A stretch of DNA of 64,000 nucleotides from Pseudomonadota bacterium (lineage in GTDB: Bacteria > Desulfobacterota > Desulfobulbia > Desulfobulbales > Desulfurivibrionaceae), in assembly GCA_018830485.1 (NCBI GenBank), contig JAHJRQ010000025.1, forward strand, positions 1 to 64,000, read 5' to 3'. The position numbers were made by a program, and so were the translations under genes. The notes under the pieces are model-generated. The model searched no databases. It was not told the DNA's origin and saw nothing but the letters and a program-made list of their open reading frames with translations. This document shows positions 36,997-46,695 of the stretch, one piece after another; position 1 is the stretch's first letter, and each line of letters starts with the position of its first letter.

Positions 36997-37830
36997 ATGG
37001 CATCGAATAAATTTGACATGAGCGGGAAGACCGCACTTATTACTGGTGCGGCGGGATTACTGGGGGTTGAACATGCAGTCGCACTCCTGGAATGCGGTGC
37101 GGTCGTAGTTTTAACCGATGTCTCGGAAGCTGCCTTGAGCGTAGCCGGGGAAGCATTGTCGCGAGAGTATCCTGCAGAAATGATTCTCACCGAGGTGATG
37201 GATGTGTCTCGGTTCGAGGCCATAAAGGGGGTTGCCCAAACATTTGAGTCTGCTGGCCGCCGCATTGATATTCTGGTTAATAACGCAGCCATTGATCCCA
37301 AAGTCAAAGGCGATCAAGGGGTTCTTGAAACCTCGCGCCTTGAGAATTTTCCTCTGGAACAATGGGACTTGCAGCTTGCCGTCGGCCTGACCGGAGCCTT
37401 TTTGTGCAGTCAGGTGTTTGGGGCCGCCATGGCGAAGGATGGCAAGGGAGGGGTTATTCTGAACATCGCCTCCGATTTGTCGGTTTTTTCGCCGGATCAA
37501 AGGCTGTATCGTAAAGAGGGCTTGGCAGACGAAATGCAACCCGTCAAGCCGGTGACCTATTCGGTAATCAAGGCTGGCCTTGTTGGGCTGACTCGTTACC
37601 TGGCCACCTATTGGGCCGACAAGAATGTGCGGGCCAACGCGCTATCGCCGGGGGGAGTATTCAATGGGCAAGGTGCGGAATTTGTGCAGCGCCTCAGCTC
37701 ATTGATTCCGCTCGGCCGGATGGCGCAGCGAGACGAATACCGGGCGGCGGTGCAATTTCTTTGCTCCGAGGCATCGGCCTATATGAATGGGCAAAATATC
37801 GTTATGGATGGCGGGCGCTCGGTGTGGTAA
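36997..37830 (+). CDS. SDR family oxidoreductase
   Basis: GKTALITGAAGLLGVEHAVALLE, YSVIKAGLVGLTRYLATYW, NGQNIVMDGGRSVW. Confidence 0.88.
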   Translation: MASNKFDMSGKTALITGAAGLLGVEHAVALLECGAVVVLTDVSEAALSVAGEALSREYPAEMILTEVMDVSRFEAIKGVAQTFESAGRRIDILVNNAAIDPKVKGDQGVLETSRLENFPLEQWDLQLAVGLTGAFLCSQVFGAAMAKDGKGGVILNIASDLSVFSPDQRLYRKEGLADEMQPVKPVTYSVIKAGLVGLTRYLATYWADKNVRANALSPGGVFNGQGAEFVQRLSSLIPLGRMAQRDEYRAAVQFLCSEASAYMNGQNIVMDGGRSVW

Positions 37831-39629
37831 AGCGGTTTCTGGTCACCACTGCGCTGGAAGAAACCTGGCGCGACGATGTGCCGGTTCTTTTTTTGGGGGA
37901 ATGGTGCCGCCGGTATGATCGCAGAGAAAAATGGCAAAGCCTTGATGCCGAAGTGGCGCCCTATCACTGGGATGATCGGCAAAAATTCGATCAAGACTAC
38001 CGGTATCTGCAAAAACTCTATGAGGAATTGCTGGCCGAGCTCGGAGCGCAACTCAATGCGTTGCATGGCGTCGACCATTCGGTGCGTTACTGGCGAATCT
38101 TGCTCGGGCCATGGCTGGGATATTTTATCCAGATGCTGTTCGATCGTTGGGTAATGGTGCGGCAGGCTATTCGCGACTACGATATCGTCGGAGCAAGGGT
38201 CATGTCGGACAACGGGCGGCACGTTGTTCCAAATGACATGGAGAGTTTTCATTCGCTTTTTATCTCTGATGCATGGAACGAGGCCATTTGCGGGGAATTG
38301 CTGGCCTGGATGGGTGTTCCTTGCGAGTTGGCCGCCGGCGGAACAGATATACCGTTGTCGATGCCGCAAAAGAGTGGGGACGGGATTGGGTTTAAAAGGA
38401 AGTTGAAAAACACCCTGGCATGGGCGGCGGATGCCCTGTCCGGCCTGGTTTGTGCCGAGAGGGAATTTTTTTTTATTGCATCGTATCTTCCCCCCAAACA
38501 GCGGCTTTTGTTGGAATTGAAACTGGGGCAGTTGCCCAAGCGATGGCGTCTGGTCCGGGTTCCGCCATCGCTTGCGGACCATACGTTACGAGAAGAGCAG
38601 GTAATTGTCCCTGACGATGTTCACGACTTTCCGTCCGTTGCCAGGGCCATGATTCAAAGGCATATCCCGACCGCCTATCGGGAAGGATATAGAAGTCTGG
38701 TGGCGATAACGCGAAAACTGTCGTGGCCAAAGTTCCCCAAGGCCATCTTCACCAGCAACTCATATTCGGCCGATGATGTTTTCAAAGCCTGGGCGGCGGA
38801 AAAGGTGGAAACCGGGGTGCCCCTGGTGATAGGTCAGCACGGCGGCAACTTTGGTATGGCACGGTGGAACTTTGCCGAGGAACACCAGATCGCCATTGCT
38901 GACCGGTTTTTGACCTGGGGATGGCAACAGGCCGATCAGCAGAAGCTTATTCCCGTCGGTAATGTGAAGGGCTTCGGCAGCAAGGCGGCGTTTGACAAGC
39001 AAGGTATTGCCCTGCTGGTTGAGATGACCATGCCGCGAACCAGCTACCACCTGTACAGTGTGCCGGTCGCGCATCAATGGCTCGATTATTTTGAAGATCA
39101 ATGCCGGTTTGTGCAGGCGCTGCCACCGGAATTGCGTGAACAATTGCTGGTGAGGCTCTATTCGCAGGATTATGGTTGGTGCCAAAAGCAGCGGTGGCAG
39201 GCGCGGTTTCCTCTGATTCGGCTGGACGACGGCAGCCAGCCCATGACGGCCCTGCTCAACAGATCACGCCTCTATGTCAGCACCTACAACGCCACCACCT
39301 ATCTGGAGTCCTTGGCTCTCAATATCCCGACCATCATGTTCTGGAATCCGCTCCATTGGGAGCTGCGCGATTCCGCTATCCCCGCTTTGGAAAAACTGAA
39401 ATCCGTAGGGATTTTTCACGACACCCCGGAAAGTGCTGCCCGGCATATGGCCCAAATTTGGGACAACGTCGATGCGTGGTGGCAGAGCGAATCGATACAA
39501 CACGTGCGCCGGGAATTTTGCGCGTGTTACGCGCATTTTCCGGAACGACCGCTTGAGGTGATGGAAAAGATATTCCGTGAGGTTGCGGCAACAGGCGAAT
39601 CGGCACAAGCCACCCGAACTGCGGCATAA
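37824..39629 (+). CDS. LIC12162-family putative transferase
   Basis: FLVTTALEETWRDDVPVLFLGEWCRRYDRREKW matches the family N-terminus as I know it; IGQHGGNFGMARW, STYNATTYLESLALNIPTIMFWN. Confidence 0.78.
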   Translation: MVKRFLVTTALEETWRDDVPVLFLGEWCRRYDRREKWQSLDAEVAPYHWDDRQKFDQDYRYLQKLYEELLAELGAQLNALHGVDHSVRYWRILLGPWLGYFIQMLFDRWVMVRQAIRDYDIVGARVMSDNGRHVVPNDMESFHSLFISDAWNEAICGELLAWMGVPCELAAGGTDIPLSMPQKSGDGIGFKRKLKNTLAWAADALSGLVCAEREFFFIASYLPPKQRLLLELKLGQLPKRWRLVRVPPSLADHTLREEQVIVPDDVHDFPSVARAMIQRHIPTAYREGYRSLVAITRKLSWPKFPKAIFTSNSYSADDVFKAWAAEKVETGVPLVIGQHGGNFGMARWNFAEEHQIAIADRFLTWGWQQADQQKLIPVGNVKGFGSKAAFDKQGIALLVEMTMPRTSYHLYSVPVAHQWLDYFEDQCRFVQALPPELREQLLVRLYSQDYGWCQKQRWQARFPLIRLDDGSQPMTALLNRSRLYVSTYNATTYLESLALNIPTIMFWNPLHWELRDSAIPALEKLKSVGIFHDTPESAARHMAQIWDNVDAWWQSESIQHVRREFCACYAHFPERPLEVMEKIFREVAATGESAQATRTAA

Positions 39630-39694
39630 GTGAGACGATCGATTCGTATTCATTTTACCGTCATGATGATCGCTTGATTAAAGGAGCAAATTAC

Positions 39695-40465
39695 ATGAAG
39701 GCAATCGCTATTCTTCCTGCGCGAATGGGGGCATCGCGCTTTCCGGGCAAGCCGTTGCATCCGATTATGGGCATACCCATGATCGGCCACTGCTACTTCC
39801 GCACCCGGATGGTGGCCGGTCTGGCAGGGACGTACGTCGCTACATGCGATCAGCAGATCGCCGATTATGTGAGTTCGATTGGCGGCAAATCAGTGATGAC
39901 TTCATCAAGCCACAACCGGGCGACCGATCGTACGGCGGAAGCCATGGCGAAAATCGAGAGCGAAACAGGAGAACGGATGGACATAATCGTCATGGTCCAA
40001 GGCGATGAACCGCTGATCCTGCCTGAATCCATCGGCGAGACATTGCGTCATTTTAACGATCCCGGCGTTGAGATTGTTAATATTATGTCGCGATTGCGTA
40101 CCCGCGAGCAGTTTGAGGACAAGAACAACGTAAAGGTTGTGGTTAATCAGAACAAGGATGCTCTCTATTTTTCCCGCGAGCCGATCCCTTCGCCATGGAA
40201 AGGCATCGATCAATTGCCGATGTATATGCAGGTCGGGGTCATTGCTTTCCGTCGTGAAACCTTGATCCGTTTCAATAAGATGCCTGAAACAATACTGGAA
40301 AAAATCGAATCGGTGGACATGAATCGCGTACTTGAAACCGGTGGCCGTATCCGTATGGTGCTCACTGACGCCGTTACCATCGGGGTTGATACCCCGGATG
40401 AAGCGGATGAAGCCGGCCGTCTGATGCAGGGCGATCCCTTGCTTGGGGAATATCCGTGTTCATGA
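39695..40465 (+). CDS. KdsB-like CMP-ulosonate cytidylyltransferase
   Basis: AIAILPARMGASRFPGKPLHPIMGIPMIGHCYFR; VQGDEPLI; KNNVKVVVNQNKDALYFSREPIPSPW; RBS AAGGAG. Confidence 0.88.
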   Translation: MKAIAILPARMGASRFPGKPLHPIMGIPMIGHCYFRTRMVAGLAGTYVATCDQQIADYVSSIGGKSVMTSSSHNRATDRTAEAMAKIESETGERMDIIVMVQGDEPLILPESIGETLRHFNDPGVEIVNIMSRLRTREQFEDKNNVKVVVNQNKDALYFSREPIPSPWKGIDQLPMYMQVGVIAFRRETLIRFNKMPETILEKIESVDMNRVLETGGRIRMVLTDAVTIGVDTPDEADEAGRLMQGDPLLGEYPCS

Positions 40466-41469
40466 AAGAAAGCGATATCCGGCCGGAGGCATTGTTCAAT
40501 CGGTATCTGGAGTTGAGCGCGAACGATGCCGAACGGTGTTTTTCCGGGATTTCTCGTCATTCTATCCCATGTGTCGGTTGCGGTGGAAACCAGCTCAAGC
40601 CAGAGTTTGAAAAAAACGGTTTCGGGTATGCGTCATGCTCTGATTGCGGCAGTCTGTTTCAGGCGCCCAGGCCACCCATCGAGTCTTTTGAGGCGTTTTA
40701 TCGCGATTCCGTTTCAGGCCGTTACTGGGCCGAAGTTTTTTTCCCGGCGGTTGCAGAAGCCCGGCGGGAGCGGATCTTTAAGCCGCGGGCCGAACGATTG
40801 TCCAATCTGTGCGCTCAGAAAGGGTTAGTGGTTGAGAGGATCATTGATGTCGGTGCCGGCTATGGCATTTTACTCGACGAATGGCGCCGGTTGCATCCTC
40901 AGGCTCACCTCCTGGCCATTGAACCTTCGGCAATGCTTGCGCGTGCCTGTCGCGCCAAGGGGTTGGAGGTTGTTGAAAATATAGCGGAAAACATTACCGG
41001 CTATCAGGGTGTTGCCGATTTCGTCGTTTGCTTTGAAGTGCTCGAGCATGTCTACGACCCGCTGGCTTTTGTGCGGACTTTGTCCAGTTTGGCCCGTCCA
41101 GGTGGATACGTCTTTGTGAGCACTCTCGGTGTCGATGGTTTCGACATCCAGTGCCTCTGGGAAAAATCGAACAGCATTTTTCCGCCGCATCATATTAATT
41201 TTCTGTCCGTGGCAGGCTTTCAACGTCTATTCGAGAGGGCGGGATTGGAGAATATTGATATAACGACTCCTGGCGTACTTGATGTGGACATCGTGCGCAA
41301 TGCCGTCAAGAAAAACCCTGAACTTTTTAGCAACCAGCGTTATTTGGCGAAGATTCTCGCAGATGATGCTCTCGCGACCGCGTTCCAGATATTTCTCGCC
41401 GAAAACCGCTTAAGTTCCCATATGTGGGTTTTGGGTAAAAAACCCAGACAAGAGGTTGTGCATGACTAA
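40462..41469 (+). CDS. class I SAM methyltransferase with N-terminal zinc-binding motif
   Basis: CVGCGGNQ..CSDCGSLFQAPRP; IIDVGAGYGILLDEW; CFEVLEHVYDP. Confidence 0.85.
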   Translation: MKESDIRPEALFNRYLELSANDAERCFSGISRHSIPCVGCGGNQLKPEFEKNGFGYASCSDCGSLFQAPRPPIESFEAFYRDSVSGRYWAEVFFPAVAEARRERIFKPRAERLSNLCAQKGLVVERIIDVGAGYGILLDEWRRLHPQAHLLAIEPSAMLARACRAKGLEVVENIAENITGYQGVADFVVCFEVLEHVYDPLAFVRTLSSLARPGGYVFVSTLGVDGFDIQCLWEKSNSIFPPHHINFLSVAGFQRLFERAGLENIDITTPGVLDVDIVRNAVKKNPELFSNQRYLAKILADDALATAFQIFLAENRLSSHMWVLGKKPRQEVVHD

Positions 41470-42511
41470 ATTACGAGTAGGAATTGCCGGGTATGGTGTC
41501 GTTGGGAAACGCCGCAGGGCATGTGTCGACCGTATTCCGCAGTTGGAGATGGTGGCTGTGTGTGACCGCATGTTCGACAGTCCGGGGAGGTTTCCCGACG
41601 GAGTCCGTTATTATTCGGACTACAAAAGTTTGTTGAATGAAAAACTCGACATTCTGATTGTCTGCCTCACCAATGAAATCGCCCCGGAAGTCACTATAGC
41701 TGGCCTTGACCATGGCTTGCATGTTTTTTGCGAAAAGCCGCCGGGCAGGAATGTGGAAGACATTGCCCTGGTTATCCGCACCGAGGCGCAGCATCCGTCG
41801 CTGAAGTTGATGTACGGCTTCAATCATCGCTATCATGAGTCTGTTCAGGATGCACTCGGCTTGATCCGGTCGGACAAGATGGGGCGCATCATCAATATGC
41901 GAGGGGTTTACGGAAAATCCAAACTGGTGACCTTTAATCAGCCTGATTGGCGAACAAAACGGGAAATCGCAGGAGGGGGGGTGCTGCTTGATCAGGGCAT
42001 ACACATGGTTGACCTGATGCGCTTGTTTGCCGGGGAATTCACCGAAGTGCACAGTTTTGTCTCAAATAACCACTGGGGCTATGACGTTGAAGACAATGCC
42101 TATGCGCTGATGCGAACCGCAGAAGGGGTTGTGGGCATGTTGAATTCTTCGGCAACGCAGTGGCGGCATCGTTTCCACCTCGACATCAATCTTGAAAAGG
42201 GGAGTATCATCCTCGGCGGCATTCTTTCGGGTTCGAAAAGTTATGGGGCCGAAACGCTCGCCGTTGTAACGGCTGACCCTGATACTGACAACGGGGATCC
42301 CAAGGAGCAGATCACCCGCTATAATCGAGACCCTTCCTGGGACGAAGAAATTGCCTCGTTCGTGGATTCGATTGTCGGCGATAAGCCGATCATGAGCGGC
42401 TCGTCGCATGATGCCCTGCAAACCATGAAACTTGTGTATAAAATCTACCACGCCGATCCGGCGTGGCGCGCAGCCTATCAAATCCCAAACCCAGAGGAAT
42501 GCAACGCATGA
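41462..42511 (+). CDS. Gfo/Idh/MocA family oxidoreductase
   Basis: LRVGIAGYGVVGKRRR; GLHVFCEKPPGRNVEDIA; GGGVLLDQGIHMVDLMRLFAGEF. Confidence 0.88.
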   Translation: MTKLRVGIAGYGVVGKRRRACVDRIPQLEMVAVCDRMFDSPGRFPDGVRYYSDYKSLLNEKLDILIVCLTNEIAPEVTIAGLDHGLHVFCEKPPGRNVEDIALVIRTEAQHPSLKLMYGFNHRYHESVQDALGLIRSDKMGRIINMRGVYGKSKLVTFNQPDWRTKREIAGGGVLLDQGIHMVDLMRLFAGEFTEVHSFVSNNHWGYDVEDNAYALMRTAEGVVGMLNSSATQWRHRFHLDINLEKGSIILGGILSGSKSYGAETLAVVTADPDTDNGDPKEQITRYNRDPSWDEEIASFVDSIVGDKPIMSGSSHDALQTMKLVYKIYHADPAWRAAYQIPNPEECNA

Positions 42512-43107
42512 ATAATATTGATCGATTTTTTTCCCAGGATCCGGCTACGTTCGCGAAGTCCTATTTCAATTATTTGGCTGAGGTTCTGAAGGGGATTGAT
42601 GTTCAGGAAATTGGGCGTTTTGTCGCTACACTGCTGGACGCTCGAGAGCGGGGAGCTACGGTGTTTTTCGTTGGAAACGGCGGGAGCGCTGCCACGGCCA
42701 GTCACTTCGCCAACGATTTGGCCATCGGGACCAATTCCTACGAGAAACCCTTTCGCGTGCTCAGTCTGACCGACAACCAGGCGATCATCACGGCGATTGG
42801 AAATGATTTCGGCTATCATGATATTTTTGTGCGGCAACTGCGTATTCTGGGCAAGGCAGGTGATGTCGTCGTCGCTATTTCTGCCTCGGGGAATTCGCCT
42901 AATCTCGTCAGTGCCTTTGAGTATGCCCAAAGTGCTGGAATCAAAACGGTGGCCATCACGGCTTTCGATGGCGGGAAAATGAAAACGATGGCGGATGAGG
43001 GAATTCATGTCCCGACCGGGCCCAAGGAATACGGGCCGGCTGAGGATGCGCATATGGTGCTGGATCATTTGGTTGGAGCGTACTTGATGCGTTTGGTTAA
43101 CAATTAA
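42508..43107 (+). CDS. SIS-domain phosphosugar isomerase (GmhA-like)
   Basis: TVFFVGNGGSAATASHFANDL; VVVAISASGNSPNLVSAFEYA. Confidence 0.85.
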   Translation: MNNIDRFFSQDPATFAKSYFNYLAEVLKGIDVQEIGRFVATLLDARERGATVFFVGNGGSAATASHFANDLAIGTNSYEKPFRVLSLTDNQAIITAIGNDFGYHDIFVRQLRILGKAGDVVVAISASGNSPNLVSAFEYAQSAGIKTVAITAFDGGKMKTMADEGIHVPTGPKEYGPAEDAHMVLDHLVGAYLMRLVNN

Positions 43108-43874
43108 TGGTGCGTCAATCTGTAGACCTTCTTGAGCTGGCAAAAAGTACCGCCCTTGACGCCGCCCGGATTGTATCGTCAACGAAAAATGAAGTGATTG
43201 GTGCGGTTGAATCCGTGATTTTGTCGGGTCGAGAAACCAAGATCGCCGGGGATCGGATTGTGGAGGCAGAAATACTTAAAAAACTCACCTCCACCGGGAT
43301 CTCAATATTAACGGAGGAATCGGGGTATATTGACCAGAAAAACAAAGATGGGCTGCTATGGATCGTGGATCCACTTGATGGAAGTGTAAATTTCAGTCGA
43401 GGGACCGGACCTTGTGCCGTATCGATAGCTCTTTGGAAAGATATGGCCCCCTATTTCGGAGTTATCTATTCTTTGCACGATAAATGCTTGGCTTGGGGGG
43501 GCGCAGAGTTCGGCGCCTGGCAAGATTCGGATCCGATCAGCGTTAACAATAAGACACGGAAAGGTGAGGCGATATTGTGCACAGGTGTTCCGGCGCGTTT
43601 TGATTTGACAAATGGAGCAATGGTTAAGAAGTTTACTGAAACTATTTTCTCATTTGCCAAGGTGCGAATGATCGGTTCTGCTGCCGCTTCCTTGCTTCTC
43701 GTTGCAAAAGGAGCGGCAGATGCGTATTGTGAGGAAGACATTATGCTTTGGGATGTCGCTGCCGGATTGGCCCTTGTGGAGGGGGCCGGCGGTAAGACGT
43801 ATTGTGATGTCAGAGAAGGAACGTACCAATATTCGATAAAGGCCGCAAATCGTATCTTGATTGATCAGTTTTGA
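43107..43874 (+). CDS. inositol monophosphatase family protein
   Basis: ILTEESGYIDQ..GLLWIVDPLDGSVNFSRG; DIMLWDVAAGLALVEGAGG. Confidence 0.85.
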   Translation: MVRQSVDLLELAKSTALDAARIVSSTKNEVIGAVESVILSGRETKIAGDRIVEAEILKKLTSTGISILTEESGYIDQKNKDGLLWIVDPLDGSVNFSRGTGPCAVSIALWKDMAPYFGVIYSLHDKCLAWGGAEFGAWQDSDPISVNNKTRKGEAILCTGVPARFDLTNGAMVKKFTETIFSFAKVRMIGSAAASLLLVAKGAADAYCEEDIMLWDVAAGLALVEGAGGKTYCDVREGTYQYSIKAANRILIDQF

Positions 43875-43931
43875 AGCATGGTGCCGATGCCGCTTGCAAT
43901 GCAAGCAATAATTTTTCGATGAGATAAACTA

Positions 43932-44864
43932 ATGAACACAACCAGCAAGGTAGCCGTTTGTTCCCGCTCTTTTTCGCAGAATTCCACCCTGCGTGCCGAG
44001 CTGTTGACGCGTTATCAGCATGTCACATTCAATGATGCCGGCCGCCAGTTAACAGGCGAGGATCTTGTCGAGTTTTTGCGGGGACACGACAAGGCGATTG
44101 TGGCCCTTGAGACCATTGATGCCTCTCTTCTCTCGCGATTGCCTGAACTGAAGGTTGTCAGCAAGTTCGGAGTGGGGCTGGATATGCTCGACCTTGGGGC
44201 AATGAAAAAAAACGGGGTCAGGCTGGGATGGACAGCAGGGGTCAATAAAAGAGCTGTTTCAGAACTTGTTGTGGCTTTCTCCATTCTCATGCTCCGTAAG
44301 GTTCCAGCGGCAAACCTGGAGGTTCGGGAAGGAGTGTGGCGTCAGCACAAGGGGAGCCTGTTGTCCGGAAAGACTGTGGGGATAATTGGTTGCGGCCCTG
44401 TCGGCAGAGATGTCGCCCTCCTTATGCAGGCATTCGGCTGTGAAGTCTTGGTGAACGATGTTGCTGATACTTCCGAATTTTGCCTGCAACACCAAGCCGT
44501 TGGCGTGAGTCTGGCCGAACTTCTGGGAAGAGCCGACGTTGTAACGATTCATACGCCACTGAATAATTCGACCAGAAATTTGTTACACGCTGAAAATCTT
44601 GCTTTGATGAAACCCGGGGCTATCCTTGTCAACCTTGCCCGGGGTGGCCTGGTAGACGAGCAGGCCTTGAAAAGCATGCTCAAGGAGGGGAGGCTTGCTG
44701 CCGCAGCGTTTGATGTGTTTGCCCAGGAGCCTCCCACGGACCAGGAATTGATCAGACTGCCAAATTTTTTGGCTACTCCCCATATAGGCGGCAGTGCGCA
44801 CGAGGCTATTTTGGCCATGGGGCGTGCAGCGATAGAGGGATTGGACCGACATAGTGCTCCCTGA
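43932..44864 (+). CDS. D-isomer-specific 2-hydroxyacid dehydrogenase
   Basis: GKTVGIIGCGPVGRDVALLMQAFG; LMKPGAILVNLARGGLVDEQAL. Confidence 0.88.
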   Translation: MNTTSKVAVCSRSFSQNSTLRAELLTRYQHVTFNDAGRQLTGEDLVEFLRGHDKAIVALETIDASLLSRLPELKVVSKFGVGLDMLDLGAMKKNGVRLGWTAGVNKRAVSELVVAFSILMLRKVPAANLEVREGVWRQHKGSLLSGKTVGIIGCGPVGRDVALLMQAFGCEVLVNDVADTSEFCLQHQAVGVSLAELLGRADVVTIHTPLNNSTRNLLHAENLALMKPGAILVNLARGGLVDEQALKSMLKEGRLAAAAFDVFAQEPPTDQELIRLPNFLATPHIGGSAHEAILAMGRAAIEGLDRHSAP

Positions 44865-44908
44865 TTTCCCTCACTTTTTTTGCATTATCAAATGTAGGCT
44901 TGCCGACC

Positions 44909-45670
44909 ATGAATAGAATCGATGCCATCCGACAAATTCGGGAACGTTTGTGCGCAGGCGGTCATTCCATCGGGAGCTGGATGCAGATTCCGCATGCTTC
45001 GGTGGCCGAGATCATGGGGCAGGCCGGTTACGATTGGGTTGCCGTCGATCTTGAACACGGCGCCATTGCGGCGCATCAACTCCCGGACCTGTTTCGTGCT
45101 TTGGAGCTTGGCGGAACTTTACCGCTTGCGAGGCTGGCCCAAGGGCATTCCAAGGATTGCAAACAGGCCTTGGATGCCGGCGCCGGCGGGGTGATCGTGC
45201 CGATGATCGAAAGTGCCGAGCAATTGATAGCGGTGCGGGATTCTTGCCGCTGGCCGCCCGCGGGGATTCGCGGGGTGGGGTTTTCACGCGCCAACCTGTT
45301 CGGGAAGCACTTCGATGTCTACCGTGAGGAAGCTCAAGCCCCGCTGCTGGTTGCGATGATCGAAAATTTTCGTGCGGTGGAAGACCTGGAGCACATACTT
45401 GAAGTTGATGGGCTGGACGCACTATTGATCGGCCCGTACGACCTTTCCGCCTCGATGGGGCTGACGGCAAGGTTCGATCATCCGGATTTCAAGGCGATGA
45501 TGAATCGTATCCGCGAGCTGGCCGCCCAAAAGAACATTGCCTCAGGGGTGCATGTGGTCCAGCCGGCACGTGAGGAGCTGAAACAGCGGCTGGATGAAGG
45601 CTATCGCTTCCTGGCCTATTCGGTAGACGCGGTCATGCTGCGGAGCGTAGCCGAGGGTTGCTTGACTTGA
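44909..45670 (+). CDS. HpcH/HpaI family pyruvate-dependent class II aldolase
   Basis: SIGSWMQIPHASVAEIMGQAGYDWVAVDLEHG; GGVIVPMIESAEQL; VAMIENFRAVEDLEHIL. Confidence 0.9.
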   Translation: MNRIDAIRQIRERLCAGGHSIGSWMQIPHASVAEIMGQAGYDWVAVDLEHGAIAAHQLPDLFRALELGGTLPLARLAQGHSKDCKQALDAGAGGVIVPMIESAEQLIAVRDSCRWPPAGIRGVGFSRANLFGKHFDVYREEAQAPLLVAMIENFRAVEDLEHILEVDGLDALLIGPYDLSASMGLTARFDHPDFKAMMNRIRELAAQKNIASGVHVVQPAREELKQRLDEGYRFLAYSVDAVMLRSVAEGCLT

Positions 45671-45732
45671 ATTGAGTGAACAACTTTCTGATTTTGTTAG
45701 AAAATGGAATGGGAAATTGAAAAGGAAAAAGT

Positions 45733-46488
45733 ATGTTTTCATTTATTAAGAGGGCGATCAGGCCTTATGTCCCGCAAAGTATTTTGGACGCCTTGGCGCG
45801 TTACCGCAGGGAGAAGGATATACGGGCTCATGATGCCATTTTTCAAGGAAAAGACCGAAAATATATATTTTCTGAGATATATGCCAAATTTTGGTGGGGG
45901 CATCCCCTGAACTCCGAGCAGTTTAATTCCGGGCATGGTTCTCATTTTGCTGTCCACGTTGATCCCTATGTCGATGCAGTTTCAGCGTTTCTGCAAACAT
46001 TTGCGTGTCCACAGAATGTCGTTGATTTGGGCTGCGGTGACTTCAATGTGGGGAGTCGGTTGCGGCGGCATTGTGCAACGTATGTGGCTTGCGATATTGC
46101 GCCTGATTTGCTTGAGCGCAATAAGAAAAAGTTCCATGATCTCAATGTGGATTTTCGCTGCCTTGACATTGTTGCAGATCCACTGCCCCATGGCGATGTG
46201 GTCATTGTCAGGCAGGTTCTGCAGCACCTGAGCAATGAAGATATCAAGTCGGTTGCAACTAAATTGCGCGGGTACAAATTTCTTGTGCTCACGGAATTTG
46301 TTCCGGATAGCGAGTTTACTCCAAATATTGATCAACCAACAGGGGCTTTCTCTCGTCTTGCCCGTGGCATTAAAAGTGGAGTTGTTTTAACCGAAGAACC
46401 CTTTTCTTTGAAAGCCAAAAGTGAGCGGGTCATTTGCACAAGTCAGGAGTCTGGAGCTTTAGTAACAACGATTGTTTATGAGCTATAG
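45733..46488 (+). CDS. class I SAM methyltransferase
   Basis: NVVDLGCGDFNVGSRLRRHCATYVACDIAPDL. Confidence 0.8.
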   Translation: MFSFIKRAIRPYVPQSILDALARYRREKDIRAHDAIFQGKDRKYIFSEIYAKFWWGHPLNSEQFNSGHGSHFAVHVDPYVDAVSAFLQTFACPQNVVDLGCGDFNVGSRLRRHCATYVACDIAPDLLERNKKKFHDLNVDFRCLDIVADPLPHGDVVIVRQVLQHLSNEDIKSVATKLRGYKFLVLTEFVPDSEFTPNIDQPTGAFSRLARGIKSGVVLTEEPFSLKAKSERVICTSQESGALVTTIVYEL

Positions 46489-46695
46489 ACGATGGTCTTC
46501 CCGCAATGGAGTGATTTCGGATGTGGGGTTGACTGTAACACGCACAACACCCAGTCTGTGTATCGCCATATGAAGGGGCTTCGGGAAACCGCCCGCTTTG
46601 CGGGAGAAATCTCACTGCACCGTGGAGTCATTCGTTGAAACATTGCTTTGAGAGTGACATGTTGTTGCCTGTTGTCTGCATTACGCTTTTAGGGT

